NCBI GenBank assembly: GCA_002492295.1
Contig: DKYC01000096.1
Location: 4,501-42,803, forward strand
DNA from: Lachnospiraceae bacterium UBA7110
GTDB lineage: Bacteria > Bacillota > Clostridia > Lachnospirales > Lachnospiraceae
Direction: 5' to 3'
DNA length: 38,303 nucleotides
The notes under the pieces are model-generated. The model saw only the letters and a list, made by a program, of their open reading frames with translations, made no database searches and was not told where the DNA came from. The position numbers and the translations under genes were made by a program. The stretch's first letter is position 1. Each line of letters starts with the position of its first letter. Positions 1 through 8,326 of the stretch are shown in pieces.

Positions 1-95
1 AGCATAAAAAAATAGATTACGATTTCTTTCACGTATTGAATGTTTTCCGTGTTAAAAAAGTAATGCATGTATTTATAAAAAACATAAAGAATCAC
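1..95 (-). CDS. N-terminus of a probable membrane sensor protein (partial, cut by window edge)
   Basis: An open frame starts at a GTG one base after the stop of the LytTR response regulator and runs off the left edge (31 full codons, no stop). A G-rich ribosome site (GGGGGG) lies six bases before the GTG, inside the end of the regulator gene. The visible peptide is rich in Phe, Tyr, Ile and Val, with basic residues scattered, as expected for the start of a membrane segment. LytTR regulators are usually followed by a GHKL-type sensor histidine kinase, so that is the best guess. The fragment itself contains no diagnostic motif, and the function is inferred only from position. Confidence 0.5.
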   Translation of the reverse strand, partial: MILYVFYKYMHYFFNTENIQYVKEIVIYFFM

Positions 96-96
96 G

Positions 97-807
97 TCAA
101 TCCCCCCAGTTAAATTCCGCTATCTGTCTGCGGACCTCTTTTCTGTACGGCTGGCTGATGTTTAACACGACCGCTCCCGACATGGTTACGGAATCATAAG
201 TGCAGGAAACCATATGGTCAAGATTGATGATGTAAGACTGATGGATCTGGATAAAATTTTCAGGAAGCTGTGGAAGAATATCCCTCAGGCGACCGTTAAA
301 CACAATCCTGGAAGAAGGCGTCATAATATTCACCTTTTTGTTGTCACTCGAAAAACAAATAATATCCCTGTACTGCACTTTCCCATAAACGCCCTTTGTA
401 TGATATTCAAATATCTGCTTATTTCTACGGTAAATCTTTAGCGACTCCCCGATAATTTCCGCCACATCCTCATACCGTATGGGCTTAATCAGAAAATCAA
501 TCGGGCGTATTTTAAACAGCTCCATTGCGTAGCTGCTCTTTGACGAGATATATGCAATCACGAGTTCATGATTTTCAAGTTTATTCCTGATATACTTTCC
601 CACCTCAATCCCACTCGTCGTGACGAGCTCTATATCCAAAAACAGCAGGTCAAGTCCTGTCCCACCGATTGTCTCACAAAGCTTCTCTCCCGTATACCAA
701 ACATATGTTTCGAGTTCGAGGACGTTTCGTTTTGCATACTCAAAAACCATTTTCTCGATTTCCATGCAAGTATTCTTCTCATCATCACAAATGCCTATTC
801 TGTACAC
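97..807 (-). CDS. LytTR-family (AgrA/LytR type) response regulator
   Basis: This is a 236-residue two-component response regulator. The receiver domain (about residues 1-120) shows the acidic pair Asp8-Asp9, a phospho-acceptor Asp58 in the strand LLFLDIE, and the conserved Lys of the FLIKPI motif. The C-terminal half (about 140-236) is a LytTR DNA-binding domain, with the typical IICFSSDNKKV and FIQIHQSYIINLDH stretches. It starts at GTG, with AGGGTGA four bases upstream. Such regulators bind direct repeats and commonly control peptide-signal responses, bacteriocins or virulence traits. The target here is unknown. It has a terminator upstream, so it is transcribed separately from the tetR-type gene, and it probably forms an operon with the sensor fragment at the left edge. 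Confidence 0.9.
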   Translation of the reverse strand: MYRIGICDDEKNTCMEIEKMVFEYAKRNVLELETYVWYTGEKLCETIGGTGLDLLFLDIELVTTSGIEVGKYIRNKLENHELVIAYISSKSSYAMELFKIRPIDFLIKPIRYEDVAEIIGESLKIYRRNKQIFEYHTKGVYGKVQYRDIICFSSDNKKVNIMTPSSRIVFNGRLRDILPQLPENFIQIHQSYIINLDHMVSCTYDSVTMSGAVVLNISQPYRKEVRRQIAEFNWGD

Positions 808-875
808 GCAATCACCCTGCCTTCCCTATGCGCCGCATACTTCCATGCAATTGAATATTTCCCTTACCTTTGTGC

Positions 876-905
876 ATCAAAAAAGCCGGACACAGCCGGC
901 TTTTT
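876..905 (-). terminator. Intrinsic terminator after the TetR-family gene
   Basis: The stem AAAAAGCCGG/CCGGCTTTTT with a six-base loop lies 20 bases past the stop of the TetR-type gene. Because the stem is flanked by A and T runs it could act in both directions. It separates the TetR transcript from the LytTR regulator. Confidence 0.85.
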
Positions 906-924
906 ATTCAAATGTTTCCAACGA

Positions 925-1524
925 TTATTTAACCACCATACCAAGCGTTCCCATAATATATTCAATCTGACTGTCCAGCGCTTTTGCTGATACACCGATT
1001 GTCTGTGCAGTCACTTTCATTCCCTCCAGCGTAAATACAATATTCCTTGCAGCCTCTAAGGGACTCTCGCAAATCATCCACTCCTGCGCGACCCCAGCCG
1101 CGATTAACTGTTCCAATGCCCTTACCTGTTCCTCAAAACCCTTTTTTGCCAGGTTTTCGTATTCTGAAAGCTTGTTTTCAAACATATATTCATACACTGC
1201 AACCGCAAGATTATCCTTCTTTTTTAAAATCTCCTTTTTCTGCTCATCAAGATACATCAGAAGAATTTCACCGGGATTTGCATTCTTTGCCGCAGATAAA
1301 TCAAGCGCAGATGGAAGAGGTTGATGTTCCTGCTCCAGCACCGCCTCAAAAAGCTCCTTTGTATTCGAAAAATAAAGATAAAGCCCTCCACGGCTGATAC
1401 CGCATGCCTCCACAATATCCTTCATCGTCACCGCCCTGTATCCGCGCCGGAAGAAAACCTCCCTTGCTGTCTCCACAATCTTATTTCTCTTCTGTAATGA
1501 CTTGTCTCCCATATCTACAGCCAT
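925..1524 (-). CDS. TetR/AcrR-family transcriptional regulator
   Basis: A 199-residue one-component repressor. The N-terminal helix-turn-helix is clear: AREVFFRRGYRAVTMKDIVE, then the recognition helix CGISRGGLYLYFSNTKELF. The C-terminal ligand-binding region is helical and not diagnostic. A longer reading from a GTG at 1590 exists but has no ribosome site and overlaps the upstream gene. The ATG at 1524 is preceded by GGAAGGAG and gives the usual TetR length; an ATG at 1512 is also possible. It lies directly downstream of the unrecognised 153-residue protein, and both probably share the promoter at about 2130. The regulated target and ligand are not evident; self-regulation through the palindrome at 2083-2109 is possible but untested. 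Confidence 0.88.
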   Translation of the reverse strand: MAVDMGDKSLQKRNKIVETAREVFFRRGYRAVTMKDIVEACGISRGGLYLYFSNTKELFEAVLEQEHQPLPSALDLSAAKNANPGEILLMYLDEQKKEILKKKDNLAVAVYEYMFENKLSEYENLAKKGFEEQVRALEQLIAAGVAQEWMICESPLEAARNIVFTLEGMKVTAQTIGVSAKALDSQIEYIMGTLGMVVK

Positions 1525-1582
1525 GCTCCTTCCTAAGCCTTCCCGTTTAGATTTCAAATCACAGCTTCTGCGTTCGTTTTTA

Positions 1583-2044
1583 TTATGCACGGGGATTTCT
1601 GATATCCATCAAATCCTTTAATTTCAGCAGCAGTGCCAAATATACGCCGTTCGATACGCCCTCTGACCACACTGCACCCTTCACATCACCGCGAAGCACA
1701 TATTTGGAAAGAATATCGCCAATTACGGAAATCTCCTGCAGGGAGCAGGCATCTATCACCCTAAGCTCATCCTTTGCAGTCCTGATGCGGTATCTCGAAT
1801 ACGTATACACATAATTGCGGTTCATAAAGTCCGTAGTCCTTATTTCCTTAATAAAACCAAGAAGTGTAGAGTCATAGACAGGAACCGCCATGGAGCTGTT
1901 TTCAATTCCCTCTCCGCTATAAATTCCCGAGGAAACCCCTCCACTTGTCTTTTCAAGCCACGGCAAAAACTTTAGCAGCCGTTCCACGTCTTCCTTATAG
2001 CAGATTATAATTTCTTCCCTTGAAAGTTTTAGGCTTTCCGCCAT
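1583..2044 (-). CDS. Uncharacterised 153-residue protein
   Basis: I do not recognise this family with confidence. The protein is soluble-looking, with no signal peptide or membrane span. The C-terminal part (ISVIGDILSKYVLRG, then a Trp and a hydrophobic LALLLKLKDLM helix) is vaguely like small Clostridia proteins of the DUF6508 type, but that comparison is from memory. The start was set at the second in-frame ATG (2044) because GAGGGG lies seven bases before it; the ATG at 2050 sits almost on top of that site. Its stop overlaps the long reading of the TetR-type gene and lies 58 bases before that gene's likely ATG, so the two are almost certainly co-transcribed. The pairing suggests a small regulated unit, but no function can be assigned. 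Confidence 0.75.
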   Translation of the reverse strand: MAESLKLSREEIIICYKEDVERLLKFLPWLEKTSGGVSSGIYSGEGIENSSMAVPVYDSTLLGFIKEIRTTDFMNRNYVYTYSRYRIRTAKDELRVIDACSLQEISVIGDILSKYVLRGDVKGAVWSEGVSNGVYLALLLKLKDLMDIRNPRA

Positions 2045-2082
2045 GTCCATTCCCCTCTCTTTTCTCTTATGACAATTGCCCA

Positions 2083-2109
2083 CCGCCCGCCGGACCTGAC
2101 AGCGGGCGG
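2083..2109. promoter_or_regulatory. GC-rich palindrome in the leader of the TetR-type operon
   Basis: A perfect 8-bp inverted repeat (CCGCCCGC / GCGGGCGG, 11-base centre) lies between the predicted transcription start (about 2118) and the ribosome site. There is no T-run, so it is not a usual terminator. It could be a leader hairpin or the operator of the TetR-type protein encoded downstream. Confidence 0.45.
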
Positions 2110-2124
2110 TTCCCGCTACCGCTC

Positions 2125-2133
2125 ATTATATCA
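2125..2133 (-). promoter_or_regulatory. Extended -10 promoter for the 153-residue protein/TetR operon
   Basis: The minus strand reads TGATATAAT, a perfect -10 with the TG extension. No good -35 lies 17 bases upstream, which is tolerated by extended -10 promoters. Transcription would start near 2118, about 75 bases before the ATG at 2044. Confidence 0.55.
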
Positions 2134-2179
2134 TACTTTTTTCAAAAATACATCAAATATTGACACATTTAATGAAATG

Positions 2180-3910
2180 TTATTTTAATTTTGTACTTTT
2201 ACCCGCCCTGTAAGCTTCCCTTCTCTCATCCACAATTTTCTGGTATCCTGCCTTGGCATACTCCCCGGCAAGCGTATCATACAAAAGCTCAAAGTCCTTT
2301 GGACTGCACTTCGTAAGCTGGCTGCGGTATTTTCCATACAACTCCAAAAGCTGCGTCTGATATTCCGATACTGACTCAAGCACTACCGCGAAATTGCAGT
2401 CGGACACCGCATAACCTGCTTCCGCCGCCTCTAACTGCCCATAATAATTCTCAATCAGCTGCGCGGTAAAATCCTGCGGAATATTCTTGGGGGTACTTGA
2501 CGCCACAATGTCCTCAATACTCCCTGTCGTTCTCGTTTCCGTCACAATACACCAGTAATCCTTATTATTACCGACACCCTGTACATATCTGCCTGTATAA
2601 TTTGCAACAGGCGTAGGCGTTCCGTTTTTCGAAAGAATGTAATTTTCCCCCGCAATCCCCCATTGCATTGTAAACAGATTTTTATCCAAAGTAAGCCATT
2701 CCATATACATCCATGCAGCCTTTATCTGATTTTCGTCCGCATTGGAGGAAAATCCAATCATCATGCCAAAAGGATTGTTGGCGCGCAGCGCCGGAACAGT
2801 ACCGCCCTCACGGTCCACGATATTTTTTGTAATTTTCACCGCAAGCTCACCGTCCGGATTATTTTCATAAAAAGCATTCACCCAATCCAAATCCGCCGCC
2901 ACATATCCCTGATAGTAAAGTGTCCTGCCATGCGCAAAATTGCTTCTTGCCGTCTCCTCGTCAATCGTATCGAAATTCGGCTCAATCAGTCCTAAATTGT
3001 ATTTTTCGTTTTCCCGTTTCAACAGCTTTTTATTTGCCTCATCCCCAAGCGCCGGAATCGCATAGTCTCCGTAGCATGCCCAGTTTTCCTCATCAAGCGG
3101 AAACGTCCTGTACTCATAATTCCTGTCCACACCCGACCCGGATATCATTTTTCCGCCGCACGGATGCTGGCAGATACCGCTTTCCTTAAGCTTAAGCAGC
3201 ATCTCCTTCTCGTCCGCCCAGTTATCCGGATACGCATCATAGCCAATTTGCTCCAGCCAGTCCTTTCTGTACAGCGTTACAAAACCATAATCCGTGTTAT
3301 AATACGGTCTTTGTGCCAGCGCAAAATATGTTTTTTTGTCAAGGTCTGTATACGCAAGCAGTCCTAAATTCACCATTTGCTGATAATAATTGGGCGCAAC
3401 TTTCATAAAATCGTCAAAGTCAAATTCCGTAAGATACCCCTGCGCCGCCCACTGCGCCATCTTTGGAAAATCATATTCCAAAAAGATGGTCGGAAGCCCG
3501 TCCTGTTCCGCCAAAGCATCATAATCTTCTAGAACGCTCGTTCTGTTAATCGCCACATATTCCACTGTAATATTATATTTATCCCCAAAATTTTCCTGAA
3601 TCCAATTTGTCCAGTAATTATGCGTAACGTCAGGCGCACCCTCAATATGCCTGTCATATACAGGAATTTTTATCGTCACGTTCTCGTCAAAGGCACTCCA
3701 TCCTTCCACTCCCACCACAATATCGGACAGACTGTAATCCGTTTCTGTCTCCGGAACATTCTGTGCTATGCTCTTTGTACTCTGCTCCTGCTTTGCGGAT
3801 TCTTCCGAAAATGCCTCCTGCGTGTTCTGTCCGCAGCCGTTAAACAGCATGGTGAATGACACGCCCAGCAGGGCTGCTGCCCTAAGCCTGTTAATCCGAA
3901 GCATGTTCAT
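2180..3910 (-). CDS. Extracellular solute-binding lipoprotein (sugar/oligosaccharide type, orphan)
   Basis: A 576-residue secreted binding protein. The N-terminus has a basic start, a hydrophobic core and a lipobox ending LFNGC, so it should be processed by signal peptidase II and lipid-anchored. The size and layout (aromatic-rich, with the repeated WMYMEWLTLDKN region near residue 400) match the large LplA/LipO-like subset of family 1 binding proteins that feed carbohydrate ABC importers. The ATG at 3910 was chosen because AAGGAG lies eight bases upstream; an earlier ATG (3916) is too close to that site. No permease or ATPase gene lies in the window, so it is an orphan or borrows a transporter elsewhere. 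It follows the esterase by 22 bases, suggesting a shared transcript and a carbohydrate role. The ligand is unknown. Confidence 0.87.
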   Translation of the reverse strand: MNMLRINRLRAAALLGVSFTMLFNGCGQNTQEAFSEESAKQEQSTKSIAQNVPETETDYSLSDIVVGVEGWSAFDENVTIKIPVYDRHIEGAPDVTHNYWTNWIQENFGDKYNITVEYVAINRTSVLEDYDALAEQDGLPTIFLEYDFPKMAQWAAQGYLTEFDFDDFMKVAPNYYQQMVNLGLLAYTDLDKKTYFALAQRPYYNTDYGFVTLYRKDWLEQIGYDAYPDNWADEKEMLLKLKESGICQHPCGGKMISGSGVDRNYEYRTFPLDEENWACYGDYAIPALGDEANKKLLKRENEKYNLGLIEPNFDTIDEETARSNFAHGRTLYYQGYVAADLDWVNAFYENNPDGELAVKITKNIVDREGGTVPALRANNPFGMMIGFSSNADENQIKAAWMYMEWLTLDKNLFTMQWGIAGENYILSKNGTPTPVANYTGRYVQGVGNNKDYWCIVTETRTTGSIEDIVASSTPKNIPQDFTAQLIENYYGQLEAAEAGYAVSDCNFAVVLESVSEYQTQLLELYGKYRSQLTKCSPKDFELLYDTLAGEYAKAGYQKIVDERREAYRAGKSTKLK

Positions 3911-3932
3911 AGGCATTTCTCCTTAACTAATA

Positions 3933-4754
3933 TCATATGTTATGTTTTATCCAGTTTCTGCAAAGCGAAATCCACTGCTCACACTGCGGTTCAATTGCGT
4001 TTTTATCAAGCATTGTCGTTTCTTCCGTGGCAAGCGCTAATCCATGAATGCCTTGCGGAAATACATGATACTCAAAACGCACCCCGGCTTTACGCAATGC
4101 CCTTGCAAACAGAAGTGAATTTTCAAGCGGTACGGATGTGTCCTCACAGGTATGCCACATAAAGACTGGCGGAACCTTGTCCGTCACCTGCTTCTCAAGG
4201 CTTAACAGCATCGCCAGTTCCTCTGATGACTGGCTTCCCATAAGCCGTTCAAATGACGGTCTGTGCGCATACGCGCCCCATGTGATTACCGGATAGGCAA
4301 GGATTAACCCATTTGGCCGATAACAGTTCTTATCCATTCCCGTCTTTTTGGAAAACCATTCCTGATTCCAAAAACATCCAAGGCATCCTGCTAAATGACC
4401 GCCCGCAGAAAACCCCGCTACAATAATCTTATCTTTATCAATTGCATACGCGTCCGCATGCTCCCTGATATAAGAAACCGTCCATGCCAATTCCAGCAGG
4501 GGCAAAGGATGCTCCATGCCGTCCCCTACCACATCATATTGAAGAACCGCCGCATGGTAACCGGCAGCAAGGAACTGGAACGCAATCGGCTCTCCCTCCC
4601 TGACAGACACGTGCTCATAGCCGCCTCCCGGACAAATCAGCACCATCGGACGTTTCCTGTCCCCGTATAATTCAGGATAATTTTCCTGTATGTAAAGCGA
4701 AAGTCTTGCTTTCACCGCCTTTTTCACATCCACTTTGACCTGTTCAAATTTCAT
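3933..4754 (-). CDS. Alpha/beta hydrolase, acetyl-xylan-esterase-like
   Basis: A 273-residue alpha/beta hydrolase of the BD-FAE/acetylesterase kind. The oxyanion-hole motif PGGGY is at residues 42-46, the nucleophile elbow GFSAGG puts Ser116 in place, and Asp205 (HTCEDTSVP) and His237 (GIHGL) complete the triad. There is no signal peptide, so it acts in the cytoplasm. Relatives remove acetyl or other acyl groups from imported oligosaccharides. Pairing with a sugar-type binding protein 22 bases downstream fits that role. The start has a GGGGGA site six bases upstream. It may be the second gene of a transcript starting with the DUF3048 gene, since the 47-base gap shows no terminator. The substrate is inferred from family and context. 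Confidence 0.85.
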   Translation of the reverse strand: MKFEQVKVDVKKAVKARLSLYIQENYPELYGDRKRPMVLICPGGGYEHVSVREGEPIAFQFLAAGYHAAVLQYDVVGDGMEHPLPLLELAWTVSYIREHADAYAIDKDKIIVAGFSAGGHLAGCLGCFWNQEWFSKKTGMDKNCYRPNGLILAYPVITWGAYAHRPSFERLMGSQSSEELAMLLSLEKQVTDKVPPVFMWHTCEDTSVPLENSLLFARALRKAGVRFEYHVFPQGIHGLALATEETTMLDKNAIEPQCEQWISLCRNWIKHNI

Positions 4755-4801
4755 AGTAATCCCCCATTTTTACGAATGCCTGCGAATTTTCACTGTTTTC
4801 C

Positions 4802-5944
4802 CTATTGGTAAATCACCTGTCTGCCCTTTTGTGCAATTGCAATGTACGTTTTTCCCTCATTTAACTGAATCTCATTTCCAAAATCATCATAATAAACAGT
4901 CGGCAGATAATCCCCTAATTTCTGCCATGTCACATGAATGCATTTCCCCTTTGTAAAGTAATATCCATCCTCTGTGTTATCGATATTCTGGAAAGCAAGA
5001 TATCCCTTCTCATCCAGTCTTGCCCACTTTGTATTCTGCACTATGACATTTGCAAACTTAAGCTGCTCCCCGTTTAAGCCGTCCGTCTGCGGCTTTCCGT
5101 GAATGGATTTATAATATAACCCGTCCGCAGGATTATAGACAAAAGCGCTCTTTGTATATGTATAAATCTGTGACAAATCAATTGCATTTGCCGTTACCGC
5201 CGCTGCCCCATACTGCTCTAACGTATTGATGCCCTGTGCAAAAGTAAAATGCTTCGGATTATATACGCCCTCCCTTAAATTCAGAGGATATCCAAGCTGT
5301 GCACACGCGTTGACAATCCCCGGCGCACTGGTGTACGCATTGTGCGGCGCTTTCCTGTCAGTTGTTCTGAAAAACGCCTCCGCGCCCGGCGTTCCCCCGG
5401 CGACACCATACTGCTGCGCCCCGGTAATATTGTTAATATCGGGTGCTGTAATTCTGTCCTTCATATAGACAACACCGCCAAAATGCACCAGAATCGGATC
5501 CCACTCCGTTGCCTCCGGCAGGTAATAAGCGCGGCAGCTTCTCACGTTTCCGATTTTGGGAAGTCCTGTCCAATTGTCAATAATTGCCATCTGCCTTGAA
5601 ATTTCGCCTTCCTCCATAATTTCATATAAAATCTTAGCATTGCTGATACCGTAGGAAGGCTGTGCAATCCTGTCGGTCGGCATCATCACCGCGATTGGTC
5701 TGATTGCCGCCTGCTCCGCGGGAATCCACTCGTTTGTATACACGCTTCTGACATAGCCTGCCGCCGCGTATGCCTCCTCCGGCGTCGGCTGCGGAACTGC
5801 CTGCAAAGGCGCTGCCTGTGCGGCTTCCTCCGCCGCATGAACAACCGTTCCTCCCCCAAAACCCGCGCCCGAAAGCGACACTGCCACTGCTGCCGCAAGC
5901 ACTGTTGCGGTTACTCTTTTCATCCATTTTTTTCCTTTCATCAT
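4802..5944 (-). CDS. Secreted DUF3048 (YerB-like) protein
   Basis: A 380-residue exported protein. An alanine-rich signal peptide (about 1-38) ends in VHAAEE, giving a Sec signal peptidase I site; there is no lipobox cysteine, unlike YerB of Bacillus, which is a lipoprotein. The DUF3048 signature is present: RPIAVMMPTDRIAQPSYGIS, then AKILYEIMEEGEISRQMAI, with a later C-terminal lobe. An unusual Ala/Pro-rich linker follows the signal. The biochemical function of the family is not established; it acts outside the membrane. A GAAAGGAG site lies about 11 bases before the ATG. It is followed 47 bases later by the esterase gene. Confidence 0.88.
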   Translation of the reverse strand: MMKGKKWMKRVTATVLAAAVAVSLSGAGFGGGTVVHAAEEAAQAAPLQAVPQPTPEEAYAAAGYVRSVYTNEWIPAEQAAIRPIAVMMPTDRIAQPSYGISNAKILYEIMEEGEISRQMAIIDNWTGLPKIGNVRSCRAYYLPEATEWDPILVHFGGVVYMKDRITAPDINNITGAQQYGVAGGTPGAEAFFRTTDRKAPHNAYTSAPGIVNACAQLGYPLNLREGVYNPKHFTFAQGINTLEQYGAAAVTANAIDLSQIYTYTKSAFVYNPADGLYYKSIHGKPQTDGLNGEQLKFANVIVQNTKWARLDEKGYLAFQNIDNTEDGYYFTKGKCIHVTWQKLGDYLPTVYYDDFGNEIQLNEGKTYIAIAQKGRQVIYQ

Positions 5945-6065
5945 AAATTAACCATGCTCCTTTCTCAACTTCTTTTCATAATTTTTATTTCACCATGATA
6001 TGTTTCTATCATAATACATCTTACTAAAATAATACAGTTCTTTTTTTCATCCCGTTCTTACTTTG

Positions 6066-7688
6066 TTACTGTTCCGGTTCTTTTTTCGGAAACCGGATTT
6101 TGGCGCGCGCCGTTACCGTCGTTTCCCCGACCTGCCCATTATTCTTATAACGCCTGATTTCCGCCAAAAATTCACTTCCGTACTTTTCAACCTTCGACTC
6201 GCCCACGCCGCTGATTTCCAAAAGTGCTTCCCTGTTTTCCGGCAGATACATGCTCATTTCCCTGATGGTTTTATCCGTGAAAATCACATACGCCGGTACG
6301 CCGTTTTGCTTTGCTATGCTGTTTCGAAGCAGACGAAGGCATTCATAAAGTGCTGGATTTTGGGAAACTGCCCTTTTTAGAGGCTGCGGTCTTCTAAGCT
6401 TCACCGTGCCATCATATGACGGATAGCGCTGCAATTGTTCCTGATATTCCTCCGCCGCAAGCTTTTTTTGGCAATTCCCGCAGTTTCCACAAAAGTCTTC
6501 TGCCCGTTCCCCAAAATAATTGAGCATAAACTTCCTATAACAGTACCTTGTATGACAGTAAAAGGTCATCTGCTTTAACCGCTCTTCATCCTTCTCCAAG
6601 ACCTGCTCCAACTGTGCCTTACTAAGCTCCTCATTCTCACGGTTATTCTCAATAAAATACCGGTTTGTATGGACATCCTGCGGATTGTAGATTAAATAAC
6701 AAGCCGACTTTTCGCCGTCACGCCCTGCGCGTCCCGCCTCCTGATAATAGCTCTCCATGTTTTTTGGCATATTATAATGAATGACAAAGCGGACATCCGG
6801 CTTGTCAATCCCCATTCCAAACGCATTGGTCGCCACCATGATCCGCGCTCTGTCCGAGGTGAACGCATCCTGATTCCGCATGCGCTCCCCGTCCGTCATG
6901 CCCGCATGGTATTTTGCCGCCTCTATCCCGCGCTCCATAAGCAGTCCGTACACTTCCTCAACAAGCTTTCTGGTAATACAGTAAATAATCCCGCTCTCGT
7001 CATAGTGCTCGCGCAATATTCCAAAAAGCGCCGCCTTCCTGTCCTTTGCATGTTTCACAAAAAAGGACAGATTTTTCCTGTCAAAACCTGTGGTGACAAT
7101 CTCGGGATTTTTAAGCTGCAGGATATTCATCACGTCATTTTGCACCTCTTTTGTCGCGGTTGCCGTAAACGCCCCCAAAACCGGACGTTTTTTCAGCTGC
7201 TGCACAAAATCCACGATTTTCAGATAGCTCGGTCTAAAGTCCTGCCCCCACTGTGAAACACAGTGCACTTCGTCAATACTGATAAAGGAAATATCCGCAT
7301 TTTTGGCAAAACCTAAAAAAGACTCCGTAAGCAGTCTCTCCGGAGCCACATAAATAATCTTATATTTTCCACCCTTTGCATAGTCAAGCGCCTTGAAATA
7401 CTGCCCCTGGGTGAGCGAGCTGTTTAAGTATGCCGCATACACGCCCGCCTGGTTGAGCGCCGCCACCTGATCCTTCATCAGGCTGATTAGCGGTGAAACC
7501 ACCAGCGTAATTCCCGGAAGCATCAGTGCCGGAATCTGATAACACATGGACTTTCCCGCACCCGTAGGCATAATCCCAAACACATCCCTGCCGCCCAAAA
7601 CCGCATCTATTACCGTTTCCTGTCCGTTTCGAAACGAATCATAGCCAAAATATTTTTTTAATACGTCGTATTTATCATCCATTGCCAT
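6066..7688 (-). CDS. recQ: RecQ-family ATP-dependent DNA helicase, apparently without the winged-helix domain
   Basis: A 540-residue superfamily 2 3'-5' DNA helicase for recombination and fork repair. Walker A PTGAGKS is at 41-47, the DEVH box at 139-142, motif III FTATAT near 174-179, and motif VI QEAGRAGRDG near 316-325. A zinc site follows (Cys378, Cys383, Cys400, Cys403, Cys406). An HRDC domain occupies about 443-515. Only about 36 residues separate the zinc site from HRDC, whereas E. coli RecQ has a winged-helix domain of roughly 100 residues there. The ATG at 7688 begins one base after the sigH stop, so translation is probably coupled. A longer frame upstream overlaps sigH and is not likely to be real. 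Confidence 0.93.
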   Translation of the reverse strand: MAMDDKYDVLKKYFGYDSFRNGQETVIDAVLGGRDVFGIMPTGAGKSMCYQIPALMLPGITLVVSPLISLMKDQVAALNQAGVYAAYLNSSLTQGQYFKALDYAKGGKYKIIYVAPERLLTESFLGFAKNADISFISIDEVHCVSQWGQDFRPSYLKIVDFVQQLKKRPVLGAFTATATKEVQNDVMNILQLKNPEIVTTGFDRKNLSFFVKHAKDRKAALFGILREHYDESGIIYCITRKLVEEVYGLLMERGIEAAKYHAGMTDGERMRNQDAFTSDRARIMVATNAFGMGIDKPDVRFVIHYNMPKNMESYYQEAGRAGRDGEKSACYLIYNPQDVHTNRYFIENNRENEELSKAQLEQVLEKDEERLKQMTFYCHTRYCYRKFMLNYFGERAEDFCGNCGNCQKKLAAEEYQEQLQRYPSYDGTVKLRRPQPLKRAVSQNPALYECLRLLRNSIAKQNGVPAYVIFTDKTIREMSMYLPENREALLEISGVGESKVEKYGSEFLAEIRRYKNNGQVGETTVTARAKIRFPKKEPEQ

Positions 7689-7689
7689 C

Positions 7690-8325
7690 TTAGTCCCTGT
7701 TTCTTTTGTAGTTAACAGCGCGCCGAAGCTTTGCCTTGAGCCTTTGCAGCGCATTATCCGTCGATTTTTCGTCCCTTGCGAGCACCTTTGCAATCTGCGA
7801 ATAACTCATTCCCGTAATATAAAGGTCAAGCACCTGCTTTTCAAAGCCGCTTAGCTCCTTTTCGATAATCGCTTCAATGTGCGCCACATTTTCCTTGTCG
7901 ATAAAAAGCTTTTCCGGATCAGTCTCAACTTCCGATTCAAGGATATTGACAAGCTGTGTCCCCCGTTCGTCGCTCTCTGACTCCGCCATGCTTGCATACA
8001 GCGAGACATACGTGTTGAGCGGCGCATGTTTTTCCCGCCTTGATGCCTGCACCGCATTATACATCTGCCTGGAAATGCATAAATCGGCAAACGTGTAAAA
8101 ATTGGCATCACGCCCCGCATCGTAATCACGCACGGCCTTAAAAAGCCCAATCATGCCCTCCTGAATCAAATCATCACCGTCCGCACCTAAGATATACATG
8201 GATTTCGCCTTTTTGCGCACAAGATTTTTGTATTTGTCCATTATAAAGTCCGTAATTTCATGTTCCCCCTGGCGCAGCCTGTCAATCAGCTCCTCGTCTG
8301 ACAATCCTTTATACTGTTGCGTCAC
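7690..8325 (-). CDS. sigH: RNA polymerase sigma factor SigH (Spo0H-like)
   Basis: A 211-residue sigma-70-family factor. Region 2 contains KYKNLVRKKAKSMYILGADG followed by DLIQEGMIGLFKAVRDYD, matching SigH of Bacillus closely; region 4 is the C-terminal helix-turn-helix (ITGMSYSQIAKVLARDEKST, then DNALQRLK). In sporulating Firmicutes SigH drives entry into stationary phase and sporulation. It starts with GTG; GGAGG, five bases upstream, lies inside the last codons of rlmB, so it is translated after rlmB. The order cysE-cysS-mrnC-rlmB-sigH is the same as in Bacillus apart from the absence of yacP. Presence of SigH suggests a spore-forming lineage but does not prove sporulation. Confidence 0.95.
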   Translation of the reverse strand: MTQQYKGLSDEELIDRLRQGEHEITDFIMDKYKNLVRKKAKSMYILGADGDDLIQEGMIGLFKAVRDYDAGRDANFYTFADLCISRQMYNAVQASRREKHAPLNTYVSLYASMAESESDERGTQLVNILESEVETDPEKLFIDKENVAHIEAIIEKELSGFEKQVLDLYITGMSYSQIAKVLARDEKSTDNALQRLKAKLRRAVNYKRNRD

Positions 8326-8326
8326 G

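Noticed and set aside
7689..7793. Longer N-terminus of RecQ within sigH
   Set aside because: The extra 35 residues are out of family, overlap sigH in another frame and have no ribosome site.
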